Position numbers and translations under genes: made by a program
Shown: positions 8,072 to 16,439 of the stretch, in pieces
Layout: the number at the start of each line of letters is the position of its first letter
Numbering within the stretch: position 1 is the stretch's first letter
Notes under the pieces: generated by a model
Database searches by the model: none
The model's input: only the letters and a program-made list of their open reading frames with translations
What the model was told of the DNA's origin: nothing
Assembly: GCA_021772615.1 (NCBI GenBank)
Contig: JAJFLQ010000187.1
Location: 1 to 64,000, forward strand
Origin: Verrucomicrobiota bacterium
GTDB lineage: Bacteria; Verrucomicrobiota; Lentisphaeria; JABSQK01; JAJFLO01
Direction of reading: 5' to 3'
DNA: 64,000 nucleotides

Positions 8072-9460
8072 ATGTCTCTCCGCCGATTTATAAAGCTCCT
8101 ACTTATAGCCGGCTATGTCGTCGTATCTGCCGGTCTCCTCTTCCATACCTCCACCACTCACGACGTATTGGGCAAGTACTCTGCGGTCTACTTTGCCTGT
8201 ATGGTCGCCTTTGTTCTCTCGTTTTATCCGGCGTCCAAATTGATGAACTTCATATTGTCCGAAACAACGTTCAATGCACATGGAAAAAGACCCATTGTGC
8301 TACGGCCGATCCACAAGGCTGCTTTTTATGTGATCATGTTGATCTGCATGTGCGCGCCATTTGAATGGCATCTTCGGCACACGAAAAAAGAGGAGGCAAC
8401 GAAACGATATCGGGCCATGCTTGACGCGTACCACCCGTTTCTCCAAATCGAAGCGGCACGAAGTCAGGTGCAGAAAGCCAGTGCGCTATACGATTATGAC
8501 GTAAAGGGTCGCGAGTTTGCCAGGATCAAGGCGCCGGATGTATTTCGAATAATTGCCCTGGGAGGCTCAACGGTTCAGTCGATTGAAGTTGATGTGGAAA
8601 AGAGCCATATGCAATTGCTGGAAAAGCGGTTGGCGGCGCAATATCCGAATCGGAACGTCGAAGTGTTGAATTTCGGTTATTCCTGGCATACCTCCCAGCA
8701 TTCTCTGATGAAGTACCTTTTCCGACTCAGTGACTATGAACCTGATATGATCATTGTGTGGCACGGAATCAACGATCTCATTCGATCATTTCTCGCGCCG
8801 GAATTCACTTATGGTCCGTACCAGTCCGATTATTCACACTTTTGGGGGCCAAACGCCTACATGGTGTTTTATTATCACAACCACCAAATGTCCCAGCCCG
8901 AACCCATCTTTCGACCGAATTCTCAGCTGTTGAGTCTAATTGTGGATTTCGCTGCCTTGAACCTGTATACCGATATTACGGGCGAAACGCTTCCCGAACA
9001 ACGCAGTAGCGTATCACCGCGTGGCGAAGGGCAGTCGCCGGCTATCCCGCCATATGTTCGATTTCGCAGCATCTCGGAGTTTTCAAGAAACATGCGACGT
9101 CTCGTCTCCATCGTGAAGGCAGATGATACGGTCATCCTGATGGCTACGCAAGGCAATGCATACAGGATGGACGGTAGCGATGAGGAGCTTGAGAAATTGA
9201 CGCTTCACAAGCAGTTTTGTACCGAGAATGGCGTACCCGTATCGATCGAATCGATGGTATCAGGGATGGCATTGTTCAACGAAGAAACGCGTCGCATTGC
9301 ATCAGACTACGACGTTGCTTATGTCGATCTGGAAAAGGACATACCGAAGACCGCCCACTACTTTACCGATGACTGTCATTTGACGGAGGCAGGCAATGAG
9401 CTTGTGGCTGAATCTCTCTTTGCTCATATTGTGACGTCCGCCGTGATCGTCGATCGTTGA
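8072..9460 (+). CDS. Membrane-anchored SGNH/GDSL hydrolase
   Basis: 462 residues from ATG 8072 (MSLRRFIKLLLIAGYVV); an in-frame start at 7952 would add a basic 40-residue stretch. Membrane helices lie at about 7-25, 36-55 and 84-100. The SGNH domain starts near 155: block I is ALGGSTVQS with nucleophile S166, block II glycine NFGYSWHT, block III VWHGINDL (the Asn) and block V DDCHLTEAGN with the Asp/His pair. Such proteins act as esterases or acyltransferases on envelope glycans or lipids. I cannot say which. It is alone on its strand between the lipoprotein and the convergent PEP-CTERM gene. Confidence 0.85.
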   Translation: MSLRRFIKLLLIAGYVVVSAGLLFHTSTTHDVLGKYSAVYFACMVAFVLSFYPASKLMNFILSETTFNAHGKRPIVLRPIHKAAFYVIMLICMCAPFEWHLRHTKKEEATKRYRAMLDAYHPFLQIEAARSQVQKASALYDYDVKGREFARIKAPDVFRIIALGGSTVQSIEVDVEKSHMQLLEKRLAAQYPNRNVEVLNFGYSWHTSQHSLMKYLFRLSDYEPDMIIVWHGINDLIRSFLAPEFTYGPYQSDYSHFWGPNAYMVFYYHNHQMSQPEPIFRPNSQLLSLIVDFAALNLYTDITGETLPEQRSSVSPRGEGQSPAIPPYVRFRSISEFSRNMRRLVSIVKADDTVILMATQGNAYRMDGSDEELEKLTLHKQFCTENGVPVSIESMVSGMALFNEETRRIASDYDVAYVDLEKDIPKTAHYFTDDCHLTEAGNELVAESLFAHIVTSAVIVDR

Positions 9461-9625
9461 ACTATTCGCCCGAAAGCCCATCAAGCGCAGGAGCCACTTT
9501 AGCGTACGACACGACGTTATCGGCAACCCGTCGTCCTGTCCCGCCACCTCTTACCAGCATGTCAGAATCCGCAAGAAACGCGCCAAAGCACCGAGACGAC
9601 CCGCCTCAGGCTCGCGCAGACACAA

Positions 9626-10267
9626 TCAGCGATTTATAGATCGAAGGCGGCAAAGCGCCAGGCCGAAAATCAGAAGGAATAGTGTCGATGGTTCCGGTAC
9701 GGCTGCCGTTATCGGCCCCGACGAGGATGCAAAGCCTAGCGTCAATCGCAAGCGCTCCGTTGGACCGACGGTACTGCCGAGAGCCGTCGCTGTGTTGATG
9801 TCGCCATCGATAGCATTCGCCACGGACGCCGGAATAGCTGAATTGCCGAAGGAGGCGAAGCTGGCAGCAACATTGGCGAATTCCGTGCTGGTATCGGCAA
9901 AATTCAGTTGAACTTCGGCAATATTCATGGCGCCGCCGTGCGGCGGGAACTCATAGGCCGCCTCGATCGTGACGTACTCGCCATCGATATCGAATGCACC
10001 CGCCGCATTCGAGTAGAAGACGTCGTAGAATTCGATCGACGTTCCGCGAAAGTCCCAATTACCACCGCCAAGCGGATTTGCCAGACGCGTTGCTAGTTCA
10101 CTACTGTTCACTCCGAACGTGTGGCTGAAAATCGACGTTGTTTGTTCCCAGAGCGTAATGGAATTGAGATTGACGATGTCGCGAACGGCTCCGGCACTCA
10201 CTGTATTGGCGATTGTGATGCATAGCGCGATCGAGAAGATGAACCGAAAATGCCATATTGCCTTCAA
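9626..10267 (-). CDS. PEP-CTERM exported protein
   Basis: 213 residues from TTG 10267, chosen because AAAGGAGG lies six bases upstream; the longer reading from 10294 would start upstream of this ribosome site. An N-terminal signal peptide (FIFSIALCITIANTVSAGA) is followed by a region with discoidin/galactose-binding-like features (IWEQTT..., AINDG-like SVANAIDGDINTATALG), and ends in the sorting signal AVPEPSTLFLLIFGLALCRLRS: PEP motif, hydrophobic helix, arginine cluster. It would be cut and surface-anchored by an exosortase that is not in this window. Convergent with the SGNH gene. Confidence 0.9.
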   Translation of the reverse strand: MKAIWHFRFIFSIALCITIANTVSAGAVRDIVNLNSITLWEQTTSIFSHTFGVNSSELATRLANPLGGGNWDFRGTSIEFYDVFYSNAAGAFDIDGEYVTIEAAYEFPPHGGAMNIAEVQLNFADTSTEFANVAASFASFGNSAIPASVANAIDGDINTATALGSTVGPTERLRLTLGFASSSGPITAAVPEPSTLFLLIFGLALCRLRSINR

Positions 10268-10720
10268 ATTATTACCTCCTTTCAAGCTGGACAACGAATA
10301 CGATGCAGTACGGGATTACGTGTTTCTGAACGTATATGAGGCCTCCGTCAAGCACTTTGAGCGACTCCCTGTTCCGGTGGGGGGCCGAGATGCACCGACA
10401 ACCGGCGTCTTACACTTCCAGCGCATGGTCTTAGGATAACCCCGACCGGCGCCACTTCAAGCCTTGAATCCCGCCGGTAAAGGACGCATCTGTCGGCACT
10501 GCGACCCTCGCTGTAGCCGCAGAATCCTCTTGGGCCACCTTGAATTCAATTGTTTCGATTGACATGCCAGTCCTCCGAAGCGCTTCATGTCTGTGGCCCA
10601 ATTATTGCGATATTAACTCGAAACCAGTAGTGATGTCCAGGTCGCGGCGTTGGATGCATATCGGCATGCATGTTCCAACTCGAAATCGTCAATTGCCAAC
10701 TTTTTGGGTTTAACAATTCA
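10268..10720. other. Intergenic region upstream of hybrid kinase
   Basis: About 450 bases between divergent genes. Open frames here (for example 10119-10439 plus) run antisense through the PEP-CTERM gene and show no protein-like features. I see no clear repeat or promoter box. Confidence 0.4.
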
Positions 10721-13498
10721 ATGAAAATCACCAATGAGCGGGAGGAGTTGGCAACAGCCGGCAGATTGCACTGGTTTCACTGGGGCGCTGTTCTGCTTTC
10801 GCTTGCGGTTACCATCGGCGCCTGGTTGCTGGCGAAAAAGCAGCTGGATGAAAAGATCCAGGCGCAATTCGTTCGCGAGTCGGATCACGTTGTTGAGCTG
10901 ATTTACGAGCGAATGCAAAAATACGAAGACGGCTTGTGGGCCGGCGCGTCGGCGATCCAGGCAAGTGGTGGTGACATATCGTTCGACAAGTGGAAAAAAT
11001 TCGCTAATACGCAGCGGATAGATCTTAAGTATCCGGGTATTAACGGAATCGGCGTGATTTTTCGGATCTTCCCTGAAAATGTGGATGCGTTCCTGCAACG
11101 GCGAAGAGTTCAAGATCCTGATTTCCATATTCATCCGGAGCACAAAGAAAACGAATTCTGGCCGATTGCGTATATCGAACCGGTTGAGCCGAACCGACAG
11201 GCAGTCGGGTTGGATATGGCTCATGAAGAAAATCGATTTACGGCTGCGAAGAAGGCCTGCGATTCCGCGGACGCACAAATTACAGGGCCCATCGTTCTCG
11301 TTCAGGATTCCGAGAAAACGGCCGGCTTCTTGTTTTACGTGCCATTTTACAAGGACAAAATTGACGAGAGCGTCGAGATCCGGCGAAGAAATTTTGTAGG
11401 ACTGGTGTACGCGCCCTTTGTAATGAAAAAGCTGATGAAGGGCGCACTTGAACGTGAAAAACGCCACGTTGGCATCCGAATCAATGACGGAGATGAAGTT
11501 ATTTACGACGAACACATTGACACTGAATTTGATTACGACAAGAACCCGTTGTTTCGCAAGTCGTACGACGTCGATCTTTATGGACGAAATTGGAACATTG
11601 ATATTCGCAGTACGAAGGCATTCAGGGCCGCAACGCGATCGCACCAACCTTATCTGATCTTGGTCGGTGGGATAATCATCGACAGTCTATTGTTGGCTCT
11701 TTTTGTCACTATGGCAAAATCGAATAAGACGGCTCTTGATTTCGCAGATCGAATGTCGTCAGGATATCAACAAAAGGCCCGGGATCTGGAAAAAACCAAT
11801 GAACGTCTGGTGGTCGAAGTAAAGGAGCGACAGGAAGCAGAGGCATTGGCCGCACAATATTCTCAGGCAAAGAGCGACTTTCTCGCGAATATGAGTCACG
11901 AAATTCGGACACCGATGAACGCGGTTGTTGGGATGACAGATCTTGTTCTCGATAGTGAGCTTACGCCGCTGCAACGAGACTATCTCACCACCGTCAAGTC
12001 GGCGTCAAAGTCGTTGTTATTGCTTATCAACGACATACTGGATTTTTCGAAGATCGAGGCCAGAAAATTTAACATTGAGGCCATACCATTTGATTTCCGG
12101 GACTGCATTGGCGACGTTTTCGGAACGCTGGGGCCGACTGCCCATGAAAAACGAATTGAGTTGATCTATCGTGTCGCTGACGATGTCCCCGGTGTCCTCG
12201 TCGGTGATCCGCGACGAATCAGGCAGGTCATCATAAATTTGGTTGGCAACGCCATAAAGTTTACGGCCATTGGCGAGGTGTTTGTCAATGTTGAACGGAG
12301 CGAAAGCCAGCCGATGGTGACGGGGCAACCAGTCGGCGAGGCATGTACCCTGCAAGTTTCAATTGCCGATACCGGCATCGGTATTCCCCCAGACGGACAG
12401 GAACGCATTTTCGAACCGTTCTCACAACTGGACGGTTCGACGACGAGAAAATTTGGCGGAACCGGGCTCGGCACGTCAATTTCGGCGCAATTGGTCGCTA
12501 TGATGCATGGCAAGATCTGGTTGCAAAGTCCGTCGAATAACACAGGAATCGGTGGGGCGGGAAGCACATTTTTCTTTACCGTGGAAACGACTGTGGGGCC
12601 GCCTTCGTCCGTCAAGCCGATGCGAATCAGCGAGGCATTGCGAATGACGTCGGTGCTGATCGTCGATGACAACAATACGGTTCGTGAGATGCTGAAAGAG
12701 ATGCTGGAGAGCTGGGGTATGATTGCGGATACAGCCGCGAATGGTAAGGACGCAATACAACGGATGAAGGAGAAAGCGGAGCAGAGGTCACCATTTAGAC
12801 TCGTTATCATCGATTCCGAAATTCCCGACCTCGGCGAGAACCTGCTCAATGAGGAAATCAAACAGACTTCCGGGCCGAGCTGCGGTATTGTCACGACGCT
12901 TTCGACCGCAGGGGCGGGAGGCGAGCACACCCGATACAATGCACCACGGGCTTCGGCATATGTGATTAAACCTATTCAGCCCCGTAGTCTACTGGCCGCA
13001 ATTCAGACGGCTCTTGATTTCCATGGGCATAATCAATCCGTATCGACTAAACTGCTGGCAAAGGAAGTCCATCAAGAGACAGATCATTCCAACCAGTTAC
13101 GTTTCCTGCTTGCCGAGGACACGGTGTTTAATCAGAAATTGGCTACTGCTCTGCTCGAAAAAAGAGGGCATCAGGTTGTTGTTGTCGGAGATGGACAGAA
13201 GGCACTGGATATTCTGGAAAATGAGCAGTTTGATGCTGTACTGATGGATGTTCAAATGCCCAATATGGATGGATACGAAGCAACAGCCTCGATGCGGAAA
13301 CGCGAACAAGCATGCGGTGGCCCTCGAATACCCATCATTGCCATGACAGCGCATGCAATGAAGGGAGATCAAGAACGGTGTCTCCGGGCCGGCATGGACG
13401 CTTACGTGCCCAAACCAATTGATCCCGGCGTTCTATTTGGTGTAATCGATAAAATCTTTCCTGCGGATGCCCGAAAATCGACCAGCGACTGCATCTAG
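10721..13498 (+). CDS. CHASE-domain hybrid sensor histidine kinase
   Basis: 925 residues from ATG 10721 (MKITNEREE); a start at 10670 is possible. Order: membrane helix at about 21-38, an extracytoplasmic CHASE domain (about 60-300, including INGIGVIFRIFP and VGLDMAHEENR), second helix at about 311-331, coiled coil, HisKA with H393 (NMSHEIRTPMN), HATPase_c (VIINLVGNAIKFT, DTGIGIPPD, FGGTGLGTS), then two receivers. REC1 has D in VIIDSEIPD; REC2 has LLAEDTVFNQ and VLMDVQMPNMDGY. CHASE domains sense small molecules such as cytokinin-like or peptide ligands. No Hpt domain is fused, so a separate Hpt protein is needed, such as the one at 62223. Confidence 0.92.
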   Translation: MKITNEREELATAGRLHWFHWGAVLLSLAVTIGAWLLAKKQLDEKIQAQFVRESDHVVELIYERMQKYEDGLWAGASAIQASGGDISFDKWKKFANTQRIDLKYPGINGIGVIFRIFPENVDAFLQRRRVQDPDFHIHPEHKENEFWPIAYIEPVEPNRQAVGLDMAHEENRFTAAKKACDSADAQITGPIVLVQDSEKTAGFLFYVPFYKDKIDESVEIRRRNFVGLVYAPFVMKKLMKGALEREKRHVGIRINDGDEVIYDEHIDTEFDYDKNPLFRKSYDVDLYGRNWNIDIRSTKAFRAATRSHQPYLILVGGIIIDSLLLALFVTMAKSNKTALDFADRMSSGYQQKARDLEKTNERLVVEVKERQEAEALAAQYSQAKSDFLANMSHEIRTPMNAVVGMTDLVLDSELTPLQRDYLTTVKSASKSLLLLINDILDFSKIEARKFNIEAIPFDFRDCIGDVFGTLGPTAHEKRIELIYRVADDVPGVLVGDPRRIRQVIINLVGNAIKFTAIGEVFVNVERSESQPMVTGQPVGEACTLQVSIADTGIGIPPDGQERIFEPFSQLDGSTTRKFGGTGLGTSISAQLVAMMHGKIWLQSPSNNTGIGGAGSTFFFTVETTVGPPSSVKPMRISEALRMTSVLIVDDNNTVREMLKEMLESWGMIADTAANGKDAIQRMKEKAEQRSPFRLVIIDSEIPDLGENLLNEEIKQTSGPSCGIVTTLSTAGAGGEHTRYNAPRASAYVIKPIQPRSLLAAIQTALDFHGHNQSVSTKLLAKEVHQETDHSNQLRFLLAEDTVFNQKLATALLEKRGHQVVVVGDGQKALDILENEQFDAVLMDVQMPNMDGYEATASMRKREQACGGPRIPIIAMTAHAMKGDQERCLRAGMDAYVPKPIDPGVLFGVIDKIFPADARKSTSDCI

Positions 13499-14061
13499 AG
13501 TGGCCATACATTCCTCATTGTGTCAGCTTGGACGATGATAAGAGCCGCTGAATGACAACCAGTCGCCCACACCCACAGTTTATCGCGGGTACACTACAAG
13601 AAGTTTGCACGCACTCGCTGTTCGGAGAAATGTGGCATGCGCAGCAATCCCACAACATCATGTAACACGATTACTGATAACGACTTGCCCATCAAGCGAT
13701 CTGTCTGAGTGCCGTCCCGCTCAGCGGGACGGCACTCAGACAGATCGCAACTCGGTTTACGATCACTTTACTGATAGCCGCCGGCTTGAGCATGGATCAT
13801 GACAGGAACTGTAACGTGGTCGCCCGTACCGTCGATTTGATGCCCCCCAAAATGAGCTTTCAACTTTACAGGGCTTTTACCTCAGACTGCTGAGCCCTGT
13901 GGACGGCTTTGTTTCTGTTGAATCAGTCCTTGTTGATATGCCGCCTCAGGTCGGCCAAAAATTCGAGACCACCGGCAGCGGGAAATCCGTAAAATAGTTT
14001 CGACATGTCAAAAAACGCGTGATAGAGGTCAAGTCTCTTTACCTTCGAGTCGCAGATAATC
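13499..14061. other. Intergenic region with long hairpin
   Basis: About 560 bases with no supported gene. The main feature is the perfect 53-base inverted repeat at 13696-13748. The remainder shows no ribosome site linked to a protein-like frame. Confidence 0.5.
13696..13748. repeat. Perfect 26-bp inverted repeat with 1-base loop
   Basis: Left arm 13696-13721 (begins GCGATCTGTCTGAGTGCC) and right arm 13723-13748 are exact reverse complements around a single C. No T-tract follows on either strand, so it is not a standard terminator. It lies about 200 bases after the hybrid kinase gene and 300 bases from the toxin-antitoxin pair. It could be a transposon-derived or REP-like hairpin or an RNA stem. 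Confidence 0.9.
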
Positions 14062-14079
14062 TTATCTCATATCTGCGAC
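14049..14079 (-). terminator. Stem-loop at 3' end of broken toxin gene
   Basis: Arms GTCGCAGATA (14049-14058) and TATCTGCGAC (14070-14079) are perfect, with an 11-base loop. It overlaps the last codons and the stop of the frameshifted toxin gene. No strong T run follows, so termination is only a guess. Confidence 0.4.
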
Positions 14080-14381
14080 GATCCACACGTCGTTTATTGG
14101 TATCGGCGTGCCTGCCAATTTGAGATTGTTCTTGACCGTTCCGAATATTTCTGCCGTTTCCGCAGTTGCCTGCAGTATGCGCACGGTTGGCTTTGAGAGA
14201 AATGCCACCAATTTTTTCTGTTCTCGGCTTCTTTGCTTCCGCCTCGAAAACCGGCATAAAGTTCGCCGAGCACGAATATCGACATAAATACGGTTTCCGC
14301 GGCCGATAAAGCGCCGAGTATAGTACGACTTCCAGAGAGATAATCGGTGTAGGCATTGGTATCAAGGATGATCTTTTTCAT
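14062..14381 (-). pseudogene. VapC-like PIN toxin with one-base frameshift
   Basis: The reading starts MKKIILDTNAYTDYLSG (PIN motif I, D7) and continues through SIFVLGELYAGF (second acidic site) to ...SKEAENRK, then falls out of frame in a run of six A on the coding strand (14213-14218). Adding one A restores LVAFLSKPTVRIL...LKLAGTPIPINDVWIVADM and a TAA at 14062-14064: exactly the C-terminal acidic motif of a PIN domain. So a single-base deletion in a homopolymer (or a sequencing error) inactivates it. As it stands it yields a 95-residue product. The antitoxin gene overlaps its start by 4 bases (ATGA). Confidence 0.85.
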
Positions 14382-14635
14382 CGCCAGTCCGCTGGATTAA
14401 TGTTTCCTGTGTCACCTGTGACATCGTTGAAGTCCGTCAGATCGGTGTCCGACCGGACGCCACAGAGTTCGATAAAATCGCGTTCGTGCAGCCTCGCTGA
14501 CGTGGGCTTTATTCCCAGTGCCTGCTCCAGCAGGTTTTTGACGGTATTATTGACACTTCGACCGTCCGCATCTGCTTTGCTCTTGATCATTCTGGCCAAC
14601 TGTTCATCTACGCCATGTATGGTAATGGATTTCAT
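14378..14635 (-). CDS. Ribbon-helix-helix antitoxin of the broken pair
   Basis: 85 residues. MKSITIHGVDEQLARMIKSKA plus GRSVNNTVKNLLEQAL is a ribbon-helix-helix antitoxin N terminus of the FitA/VapB type; the rest is an acidic tail (HERDFIELCGVRSDTDLTDF) expected to bind the toxin. Its stop overlaps the toxin start by 4 bases, the usual coupling. With the partner frameshifted it would be an orphan regulator, unless the frameshift is an artefact. Confidence 0.8.
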   Translation of the reverse strand: MKSITIHGVDEQLARMIKSKADADGRSVNNTVKNLLEQALGIKPTSARLHERDFIELCGVRSDTDLTDFNDVTGDTGNINPADWR

Positions 14636-14766
14636 GATTTGATTGATGCGGTTTGTGGTCTATCGTTCGAATTACTCATTGATTCATTATTGGCAAGAAA
14701 TGAATCATAATCGTAGAATGTCAATGCTGTTGGCGGCTGCATGCAATTTTGAGAGTCACTTGTGAT

Positions 14767-15441
14767 ATGGAAAAACCAATTGTCAGCGTGATCATTCCGG
14801 TTTATAACCGTGAACAATATATTGAGGAGGCGATTCGCAGTGTATTGGATCAGCATTACGAGCCCGTCGAAATCGTTGTTGTCGACGATGGGTCGACGGA
14901 CGGTACGCCAGAGATACTCTCGCATTTCCCGAACACAACGCGCATTACCCAGGCTAATCGCGGTGTTGCGGCAGCGCGCAATACCGGAATTTCCCGTGCC
15001 GCCGGCAGCTATATCGCATTTCTGGACAGCGACGATAGTTGCATGCCGGATCGATTGACTGCCTGCATGAACCATATGCTGCGCAATCCCGATACAGACT
15101 ATATATTGGGGCAGGAGCAGATGTTTCTGGAACCGAACCACGCGAGGCCGGTCCACATAAAACAGGAATGGCTGGAACATCCGAAAATGGCAGCAAACAC
15201 CGCAGTTTTGTTCGCCAGGTTGACGTGCTTCGAAACCGCAGGATTGTTTAATACGGACTATGTGTCGGGCGAGGATACGGAATGGCTGTTTCGAGCCAGC
15301 GATGCCAAGCTTAAGCTGGTGCGCCTCTCCCATACCATGATCCGGCGAAGAATTCACAGCTCAAACCTCTCAACGGCACATAAAAAACAAGAAAACAGCG
15401 TCCTGATCAACGTCTTGCGAGACTCTATCAGGCGTAAATGA
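14767..15441 (+). CDS. Family 2 glycosyltransferase
   Basis: 224 residues from ATG 14767 (MEKPIVSVIIPVYNREQYI); the upstream in-frame TTG at 14749 is less likely. Classical GT2 features: VSVIIPVYNR, VVVDDGSTDGT (nucleotide binding, DxD-like), AARNTGISRAAGSYIAFLDSDD (metal site) and EDTEWLFRA (catalytic ED). It is shorter than many GT2 enzymes and has no C-terminal membrane helix. It would transfer a sugar to an envelope or small-molecule acceptor. It lies 91 bases before a NagB-fold protein on the same strand. Confidence 0.88.
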   Translation: MEKPIVSVIIPVYNREQYIEEAIRSVLDQHYEPVEIVVVDDGSTDGTPEILSHFPNTTRITQANRGVAAARNTGISRAAGSYIAFLDSDDSCMPDRLTACMNHMLRNPDTDYILGQEQMFLEPNHARPVHIKQEWLEHPKMAANTAVLFARLTCFETAGLFNTDYVSGEDTEWLFRASDAKLKLVRLSHTMIRRRIHSSNLSTAHKKQENSVLINVLRDSIRRK

Positions 15442-15532
15442 GTCCGAGCAATGCTGCTCATCGGAGTTGGACATCGCATGGACAGCATGCTTACATTGAA
15501 CACAACGGATGAACCAGAAAGGGAGAAACATT

Positions 15533-16411
15533 ATGGACTGGGCAGGCTTTAGTACGGACGGCTTGGATTCCGTCGAGTGGAAGGAAAAGATGAAGCAGGC
15601 GTATGGCTGTCGCGCGAGAATTGTAAGAAACAAAGAGGAAATGGACAGCGTGGTCGTGAACGAGTATATCATGCCGCGATTTCTATTTGACCTGTCCAGG
15701 AATCGCGATTTCATCATGATGGCGGCGACCGGCAATACGCCAAAGGGCATCTGGGCGCTGCTGGCAAAAGTATTGAATTCCAATCAGTCGTTGCTGGAAG
15801 GGTTTCGCCGGATCGCTTACGTCTCGCAGCTGGACGAGCGATTGAATATACCGAAAGACTCTGTTCACTCATTCTCACATTATGTTCTTACCAGAATAAT
15901 TGAACCAATCGGAATGGACGCAAGTCACATGCATTTGCTCGACGGCTGTGCGCAGGATCCCTTCAAGGAGATAAAGAGCCTTGCGAATTGGATCATGTGC
16001 ATGTCGAAGATTGGCCCTGATTTGGCGATCGTGCCGTTCGGCCCCGATCACATAGCCTATATACTGAAGGGCGTGTCCCGCCTGGACACATGTAAAATCG
16101 TCAGGTTTACGGAAAAAACACTGGCGGCGATGGCGCGCGAATTTGAGGATTCGGAATATCCGGTGCCGTCGCACGGGATGACTCTGGTCGGCGAGCTTCT
16201 GGACAGTCAGGCGTTTGTACGACCGTGCTCGAACGTGAATTACGCCGACATGGTTCGGCGCAGTCTCGAAAGTGAGATGACTCCGGAGTGCACAGGTACA
16301 TACCTGCAGTGTTACCGTTTCTGCGTGGCCGTGATCACACTCGATGTTGCCAATGCAGCGGGCTTGTCGCGCCAAAACCATGAGTATGACTGGAGTTTGG
16401 TTCCGGAGTAA
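15533..16411 (+). CDS. NagB/6-phosphogluconolactonase-fold protein
   Basis: 292 residues from ATG 15533, behind GGGAGA (seven bases). Matches the sugar-phosphate isomerase/lactonase fold of NagB: phosphate loop MMAATGNTPKGIWALL (65-70), VSQLDERLN (D101, in place of NMDEY), HMHLLDG, then FGPDHIAYI at 169-175 where the family has G-x-G-x-D-G-H. The usual glycine between D and H is missing here. The C-terminal PSHGMTLVGELLDSQAFV resembles the NagB segment before the KxxA region. It probably acts on a phosphorylated sugar, but the loop change makes the reaction uncertain. Downstream of a GT2 gene, convergent with DUF748. Confidence 0.75.
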   Translation: MDWAGFSTDGLDSVEWKEKMKQAYGCRARIVRNKEEMDSVVVNEYIMPRFLFDLSRNRDFIMMAATGNTPKGIWALLAKVLNSNQSLLEGFRRIAYVSQLDERLNIPKDSVHSFSHYVLTRIIEPIGMDASHMHLLDGCAQDPFKEIKSLANWIMCMSKIGPDLAIVPFGPDHIAYILKGVSRLDTCKIVRFTEKTLAAMAREFEDSEYPVPSHGMTLVGELLDSQAFVRPCSNVNYADMVRRSLESEMTPECTGTYLQCYRFCVAVITLDVANAAGLSRQNHEYDWSLVPE

Positions 16412-16439
16412 CAGTGTCGCGCGACGATCGTGGCTTAGC

